Assembly: GCA_025351985.1 (NCBI GenBank)
Contig: JANXUW010000532.1
Coordinates: 1-10,696 of the forward strand
Length of the DNA stretch: 10,696 nucleotides
Reading direction: 5' to 3'
DNA from: Pseudolysobacter sp.
GTDB taxonomy: Bacteria > Pseudomonadota > Gammaproteobacteria > Xanthomonadales > Rhodanobacteraceae
The notes under the pieces: model-generated
The model's database searches: none
What the model was told of the DNA's origin: nothing
What the model saw: the letters and a program-made list of their open reading frames with translations, nothing else
Translations under genes and position numbers: made by a program
Shown: positions 7,028 through 10,696 of the stretch, piece by piece
Layout: each line of letters starts with the position of its first letter
Numbering within the stretch: position 1 is the first letter of the stretch

Positions 7028-7594
7028 TTAGCCGATATGGTCCGCGTCAAAATCAGCGAGCGTACCCTTGGCCCGCTTCGTTGCAATGCGGGATGCAACT
7101 AGGGCGCGCTGATCTATTCGCTGACGATAAGTTGAAGCCACTTGCTGCGCAAGAGTCTCAGCATCCTCGCCCTCCTTAACCAGCTGCCAGAAATTTCTCG
7201 ACGAAACCATAGGCTGAATAAGAATAGAGCGCTTAGCCAGATTCTTGGTCGACAGCACAACATATGCACGCGAAAAGGAGTCCAATGCTATTTGGTGTAC
7301 CGCATTAGGAAGGAGCTCACCTTTTAGCCAGTTATAGAGTGTCTGCCGCGAAACTTGCATTGCCTGTGCAAGACCAGCAACTGATACTTCTAAGCCTTCG
7401 AGAATCTTTCGAATCTGCACTCGCACCGACATGTTTCGTGACGATTCTACGATGCGTATACACGGCGGTAGGTAACCGATCTTGTCAGGGTGAGACACGC
7501 CCCCGGTACCAGCCAACACGACGCCCGCCCAAAAGCCTGCCACCATAACGCTCGACGCACTTCGAATTTTAGAATTGAATACTAGCATTGCCAT
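7028..7594 (-). CDS. Helix-turn-helix protein with hydrophobic N-terminus, second gene of the cassette
   Basis: Predicted DNA-binding protein of 188 residues. Residues 1-12 are basic, 13-31 are strongly hydrophobic (VMVAGFWAGVVLAGTGG) and may be a membrane anchor or signal. Residues 69-93 are a clear HTH (SVAGLAQAMQVSRQTLYNWLKGE). The C-terminal half is helical with FWQLVKEGEDAETLAQQV (135-152). The ATG at 7594 is chosen because GGGA at 7604-7601 is 6 nt upstream and it begins 2 bp after the preceding stop. A TTG at 7606 (overlapping) or the internal ATG before SVRVQIRKILEG (about residue 55, removing the hydrophobic part) are alternatives. It probably represses its own operon through the palindrome at 8433-8461. 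Xre/Cro-like antitoxins have similar HTH domains, but no family assignment is firm. Confidence 0.8.
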   Translation of the reverse strand: MAMLVFNSKIRSASSVMVAGFWAGVVLAGTGGVSHPDKIGYLPPCIRIVESSRNMSVRVQIRKILEGLEVSVAGLAQAMQVSRQTLYNWLKGELLPNAVHQIALDSFSRAYVVLSTKNLAKRSILIQPMVSSRNFWQLVKEGEDAETLAQQVASTYRQRIDQRALVASRIATKRAKGTLADFDADHIG

Positions 7595-7596
7595 TT

Positions 7597-8406
7597 TTAT
7601 TCCCAATCCGCAAGAGCGGCTTCAGTTACCACTGCCTTAAATGAATCACTAATATCCTGCTTTAACCTTGACAGTCGGTCAAGAATAGCGTCCATGCGGA
7701 ATTCTTGTGCTTTCTCTTCGCTTACTGCGAACGAAGCATCCGAATCCAATAGAGCATGGATACCTTTGATTTCCGAAAACCGTGCTGGCAGCGACGGAGC
7801 TATTGACGCAAGATCCGGCGGCATCGCAAGTGCAGATGACCGAGTAATGACTCGCACCTTGGTCTGCTGGTCCCCACGACTGAGAAGCGTTTCTGAAAAC
7901 GTATAATTTGCAAGCCAGTCGCCATCCAAAGTATCTTGCAGCCCTAAAAACTGGGTTCGGATATACCGCGATAACTCTCCTTCAGCAGGCGGCTTCACTG
8001 CATCCAGAAACCGCAGACCAATTCGCGTAAAGGAGTCTGGAATCAGAATATCTTGTACAGCGCGAATACATGTCGCGAACATCTCTTTGAAGACGTCAAT
8101 TGTATCGTACTCGACCGTCTGCAAGAAAAAGTTGTCTGGACTGATTACGAATGATTCGGAGTGGTCTCGTTTCGAAAAAAAATGACTGGTGAATTCCATT
8201 TGCTCAATCTTCGAATTGAGCATCGCATCCGTGTCATCTTCTACTCGAAATGATACCCGGTTCTGCTTCTGCGCTCGGTAGCCCGGAAATCCTTCCTTGC
8301 GAAGGCGCTCTTGCAGATCGGGTATGAGACTGTCCAACTTAAGAATAGGACTATGAGTTACTTGCGCGACCACGCAGAAAACTGATGCATTTTTAAGCTT
8401 GCCCAT
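7597..8406 (-). CDS. TIGR04255-family protein, first gene of the cassette
   Basis: Soluble 269-residue protein that I recognise as resembling the sporadically distributed TIGR04255 family of unknown function. Family-like features are MGKLKNASVF at the start, PILKLDSLIPDLQERLRKEGFPGY (20-43), the core IGLRFLDAV (129-137), GIHALLDSD (215-223) and a C-terminal FKAVVTEAALADWE. No catalytic motif is apparent. The ATG at 8406 is preferred over an in-frame ATG at 8424 because a GGGGG run (8416-8412) sits 5 nt upstream and the N-terminus then matches the family's MGKLKNA start. The gene ends 2 bp before the HTH gene and follows the palindrome at 8433-8461. The family is scattered among bacteria, which fits horizontal transfer. 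A defence-related role is a guess from its patchy spread and company. Confidence 0.82.
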   Translation of the reverse strand: MGKLKNASVFCVVAQVTHSPILKLDSLIPDLQERLRKEGFPGYRAQKQNRVSFRVEDDTDAMLNSKIEQMEFTSHFFSKRDHSESFVISPDNFFLQTVEYDTIDVFKEMFATCIRAVQDILIPDSFTRIGLRFLDAVKPPAEGELSRYIRTQFLGLQDTLDGDWLANYTFSETLLSRGDQQTKVRVITRSSALAMPPDLASIAPSLPARFSEIKGIHALLDSDASFAVSEEKAQEFRMDAILDRLSRLKQDISDSFKAVVTEAALADWE

Positions 8407-8432
8407 ACAAACCCCCAAACCCATAACTTAAC

Positions 8433-8461
8433 AGTGTCAACTTTACACTTTAGTTGACACT
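8433..8461. promoter_or_regulatory. Inverted-repeat operator candidate of the three-gene cassette
   Basis: A perfect inverted repeat, AGTGTCAACT (8433-8442) and AGTTGACACT (8452-8461), separated by 9 bp. Each arm contains a consensus -35 hexamer TTGACA, one per strand, pointing outward. It lies 27 bp upstream of the first start codon. The dyad, its size and its place fit a dimeric HTH repressor, most simply the cassette's own. No good -10 is found at 17 bp in either direction, so the promoter itself is unresolved. Confidence 0.65.
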
Positions 8462-8574
8462 TTTGGTAGAGATGAAGTTCCGTATCGATTCAGATGTGAA
8501 GCAGGCTGACCACAATGGTATACGCGGAGCAAGCATCGCTTGTTGGTACCTTGCTCGACAACGACGCTACCAAA
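8462..8574. other. Gene-free spacer between accessory operon and nrdA regulatory region
   Basis: No supported gene, repeat or RNA is seen. It joins the AT-richer cassette to the nrdA control region and presumably contains the right boundary of the inserted block. Confidence 0.4.
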
Positions 8575-8590
8575 ACACAACATATTGTGT
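8575..8590. promoter_or_regulatory. NrdR box
   Basis: ACACAACATATTGTGT is a near-palindrome that agrees closely with the NrdR consensus (acaCwAtATaTwGtgt). NrdR is an ATP-cone/zinc-ribbon repressor of ribonucleotide reductase genes. The box abuts and overlaps the first base of the -35 hexamer at 8590, so bound NrdR would block RNA polymerase. NrdR sites usually come as pairs two or three helical turns apart; I find no convincing second box, only a poor match near 8596-8611. Confidence 0.75.
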
Positions 8591-8618
8591 TGACCCGGCA
8601 ACTAGATCAGTCTATCTT
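8590..8618 (+). promoter_or_regulatory. Sigma70-type promoter of nrdA
   Basis: TTGACC (8590-8595) and TATCTT (8613-8618) are separated by exactly 17 bp. The predicted start, near 8625, coincides with the first strand of the riboswitch P1 helix, which supports this promoter as the source of the riboswitch leader. Confidence 0.7.
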
Positions 8619-8624
8619 GCGTTC

Positions 8625-8804
8625 GTCGGTGTTCGGGCTTGCTCGAACTGAAATGGGAATCCGGTGCGATACCGGAGCTGCCCCGCAGCGGTAAACGGAA
8701 ACGAAACTCGTCATTGGCACTGGCCCTCCGCGGCTGGGAAGCGACGAGCAGTAGGTGGATCGGTACACGCCGGTTCGAGTCCGCAAGCCCGAAGACCTGC
8801 CGAC
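8625..8804 (+). ncRNA. Cobalamin (B12) riboswitch aptamer
   Basis: The conserved parts of the cobalamin riboswitch appear in order. P1 pairs GTCGGT (8625-8630) with GCCGAC (8799-8804). A long helix pairs GGGCTTG and CTCGAAC (8634-8647) with GTTCGAG and CAAGCCC (8773-8790). The core then contains GGGAATCCGGTGCGATACCGG, GCTGCCCCGCAGCGGTAAACGG (about 8653-8700) and the B12 box AAGCCCGAAGACCTGCCGA (8785-8803). The gene downstream is a class I ribonucleotide reductase. That pairing is known in other bacteria (for example nrdABS of Streptomyces coelicolor), where B12 lowers class I expression while a B12-dependent class II enzyme serves. The ligand subtype (adenosyl or aquo/methyl) cannot be told by eye. 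Confidence 0.95.
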
Positions 8805-9027
8805 ACCCGCGCCCACGCACCCGGCGCGGTTTCGGCCCGAAACTTCCGCGGGGAAGTGGCCGCTGATTGCCACGCCCCCTGACGCGTGGTGTTCGGCCGT
8901 CTATTCCGCAGCAGTGAACAACGCCCGAGGGGGCGTGGGCTACGACGTGGCGTGTCCGCCGCGTTGCCCCTCATGGCGTCCGCGCGCGGGAGCGGCGCCA
9001 AGTGCATCCAAACCAGAGGATGAGCAC
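8805..9027 (+). promoter_or_regulatory. Structured nrdA leader / riboswitch expression platform
   Basis: A 223-nt leader separates the aptamer from nrdA. It contains hairpins GTTTCG/CGAAAC (8829-8834, 8838-8843) and CTTCC/GGAAG (8843-8847, 8852-8856). CCACGC at 8870-8875 can pair locally with GCGTGG (8884-8889). As part of an 11-bp arm (8870-8880), it can instead pair with AGGGGGCGTGG (8928-8938). Another hairpin, GGCG-CCGC/GCGG-CGCC with a one-base bulge, lies at 8975-8999 just before the Shine-Dalgarno AGAGG (9015-9019). No U-rich terminator tail is seen, so control by translation or Rho seems likelier than by intrinsic termination. Confidence 0.5.
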
Positions 9028-10696
9028 ATGTCGACTACCGAAATTCTTTCCGCAGCGATCGCACCCGCGGCGGCGACCACCGAATCCAACATGCCGGCGG
9101 CGGCGACCACCGCCAGCAACGCGCACTTACAAACCTTGCTCAGCGAAAATGCCGCGCCGAACTCATCGGCACCAGGCAATATTTCCGTGACTGCGAATCA
9201 CAGCAGCACGACATCGAACAGCGGCGACTTTGCGCTGACGCCGCCGCACTCGCCAACCACAATGCGCGTGACCAAACGCAACGGCCGCGAAGAGCCGGTC
9301 GATCTGAACAAAATCGTGCGCGCAGTGACACGCTGTTGCGAAGGCCTGAACGACGTCGATCCGATGCGCGTCGCACTCAAGACCATCTCGGGTCTGTACG
9401 ATCACGCCAGCACGCGCGAGCTCGATCAACTGTCGATTCGCACGGCAGCAGAATTGACGATGGAAGAACCCGAATACGCGCGACTCGCCGCGCGCCTGCT
9501 CGGCGGCTACATCGACAAGGAAGTGGCCGGACAGGAAATCCATTCGTTCTCGCAGTCGATCAGCAGCGGCCATCGCCTCGGCCTGATCGGCGAGCGTCTG
9601 CTCGGATTCGTGCAGACGCATGCACGCAAACTCAACGATGCGATCGACGTGCGCGAGACGCGCCGTTTCGAATATTTCGGTCTGCGCACGGTGTACGACC
9701 GCTACCTGCTGAAACATCCGGCGCAGCGCACGGTGATCGAGACGCCACAGTATTTTTTCATGCGCATCGCGTGCGCGCTGTCGGAAACCGTGACCGATGC
9801 GCTTGAGCTGTATCGGTTGTTCGCCGCACTGGACTATCTGCCGAGTTCGCCGACCTTGTTCAACGCCGGCACCACGCATGAACAGTTGTCGTCGTGTTTC
9901 CTGCTCGACTCGCCGGAAGATTCTCTCGAGGCGATCTACAAACGCTACGGTGATGTCGCGATGTTGTCGAAATTTTCCGGCGGCATCGGCCTGGCGTATT
10001 CGCGCATCCGCAGTCGCGGCGCCTTGATCCGCTCCACCAACGGCCATTCCAACGGCATCGTGCCGTGGCTCAAAACACTCGATGCGTCGGTCGCCGCGGT
10101 CAACCAGGGCGGCAAGCGCAAGGGGGCATGTTGCGTGTATCTGGAAACCTGGCACGCCGATGTCGAGGAGTTTCTCGAATTGCGCGACAACACCGGCGAC
10201 GATGCGCAACGCACGCACAATCTCAATCTCGCCAACTGGGTGCCGGATCTGTTCATGGCGCGCGTCGAACGTGATGAAGAATGGTCGCTGTTCGATCCGC
10301 ACGACGTGCCGCAATTGGTCGATTTGTGGGGCGAGGATTTCGAGCGCGCGTATATCGCTGCGGAAAACGCCGGACTCGCACGCAAACGCATCAAGGCACG
10401 CGAACTTTATTCGCGCATGATGCGCAGCCTCGCGCAGACCGGCACCGGCTGGATGACGTTCAAGGACAAGTCGAATCGCGCCTGCAATCAGACAGCGCTG
10501 CCCGGCAACGTCGTGCATCTGTCGAATCTCTGCACGGAAATTCTCGAAGTCAGTTCGGCTGGCGAAACCGCGGTGTGCAATCTCGGTTCGATCAATCTTG
10601 CGCAGCACATCAGCGACGGCGCCTTCGATTTCGCCAAGCTCGCGCAGACCGTGCGCGTGGCAGTGCGCCAGCTCGATCGCGTGATCGACCTGAACT
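9028..10696 (+). CDS. nrdA: Class I ribonucleoside-diphosphate reductase large subunit (NrdA), 3'-truncated by window edge
   Basis: Catalytic alpha subunit that reduces ribonucleotides to deoxyribonucleotides in the cytosol, working with a radical-generating NrdB not in the window. The 556 visible residues start at ATG 9028, with AGAGG 8 nt upstream. Residues 1-78 are an unusual Ala/Thr/Ser/Asn-rich extension with a 10-residue repeat. An ATP-cone regulatory domain follows (79 to about 165, MRVTKRNGREEPVDL), then the barrel. Active-site residues are present: C290 in LSSCFL and C517 in AVCNLGS (the redox pair), and N500/C502/E504 in SNLCTEI (substrate and thiyl-radical residues). The C-terminal tail with its cysteines is beyond the edge. 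Regulation is by the upstream NrdR box and B12 riboswitch. Class I rather than class II is inferred from the N-x-C-x-E context and the riboswitch logic. Confidence 0.95.
   Translation, partial: MSTTEILSAAIAPAAATTESNMPAAATTASNAHLQTLLSENAAPNSSAPGNISVTANHSSTTSNSGDFALTPPHSPTTMRVTKRNGREEPVDLNKIVRAVTRCCEGLNDVDPMRVALKTISGLYDHASTRELDQLSIRTAAELTMEEPEYARLAARLLGGYIDKEVAGQEIHSFSQSISSGHRLGLIGERLLGFVQTHARKLNDAIDVRETRRFEYFGLRTVYDRYLLKHPAQRTVIETPQYFFMRIACALSETVTDALELYRLFAALDYLPSSPTLFNAGTTHEQLSSCFLLDSPEDSLEAIYKRYGDVAMLSKFSGGIGLAYSRIRSRGALIRSTNGHSNGIVPWLKTLDASVAAVNQGGKRKGACCVYLETWHADVEEFLELRDNTGDDAQRTHNLNLANWVPDLFMARVERDEEWSLFDPHDVPQLVDLWGEDFERAYIAAENAGLARKRIKARELYSRMMRSLAQTGTGWMTFKDKSNRACNQTALPGNVVHLSNLCTEILEVSSAGETAVCNLGSINLAQHISDGAFDFAKLAQTVRVAVRQLDRVIDLN
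9067..9112 (+). repeat. Direct repeat inside the nrdA N-terminal extension
   Basis: The 16-mer GCGGCGGCGACCACCG occurs at 9067-9082 and again at 9097-9112, a 30-bp period. It encodes the repeated decapeptide-like units AAATTESNMP and AAATTASNAH. The repeat keeps the frame, consistent with slippage expansion in a disordered, weakly constrained extension. Confidence 0.8.

Noticed and set aside
8454..8482. Rightward promoter from the plus-strand TTGACA in the palindrome
   Set aside because: At 16-19 bp spacing there is no acceptable -10 hexamer (GTTCCG at 17 bp).
9163..10608. Long 481-codon minus-strand open frame
   Set aside because: It is antisense to nrdA, whose plus-strand frame carries all expected active-site motifs. 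The open antisense frame is a by-product of GC-rich codon use.

Overview
The window looks like chromosome from a moderately GC-rich gammaproteobacterium. The run of membrane-anchored cytochrome c5, AcpH, COG2945-type hydrolase, ZapE and NrdA recalls Xanthomonadales/Rhodanobacteraceae. That placement is an inference from gene content and codon style, not a database result. Housekeeping blocks alternate with two accessory stretches.

Layout. (1) 1-2361 (+): most of a type I restriction HsdR subunit, cut by the window edge. It ends about 200 bp from the 3' end of a tRNA-Arg(CCG) gene (2569-2645, minus), a classic island attachment position. A 5'-half copy of the same tRNA (2734-2775) and several short repeats lie around it, so this is probably the scarred edge of an integrated element. 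(2) 2925-6035: core genes, namely a membrane-anchored cytochrome c5 (+) with promoter and terminator, AcpH (-), and a divergent pair of alpha/beta hydrolase and ZapE (+). (3) 6207-8461: a visibly AT-richer three-gene operon on the minus strand. In transcription order it holds a TIGR04255-type protein, a helix-turn-helix protein with a hydrophobic N-terminus, and an unnamed protein with an S-H-D-C-D motif. A 10-bp-arm inverted repeat sits at its head and looks like an operator. This cassette is the best candidate for an undescribed accessory (possibly defence or toxin-antitoxin-like) system. (4) 8575-10696: a class I ribonucleotide reductase large subunit, nrdA, running off the right edge. It is preceded by an NrdR box, a sigma70-type promoter, a cobalamin riboswitch and a long structured leader.

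How parts work together. HsdR would be the translocase/nuclease of a restriction-modification complex whose partners lie to the left. The three minus-strand genes are close enough to be one transcript and are probably autoregulated by their own HTH protein. The nrdA leader combines repression by NrdR with a B12 aptamer. That implies the cell also has a B12-dependent (class II) reductase and shuts off the class I enzyme when cobalamin is present. No transposase, integrase gene or CRISPR array is visible.
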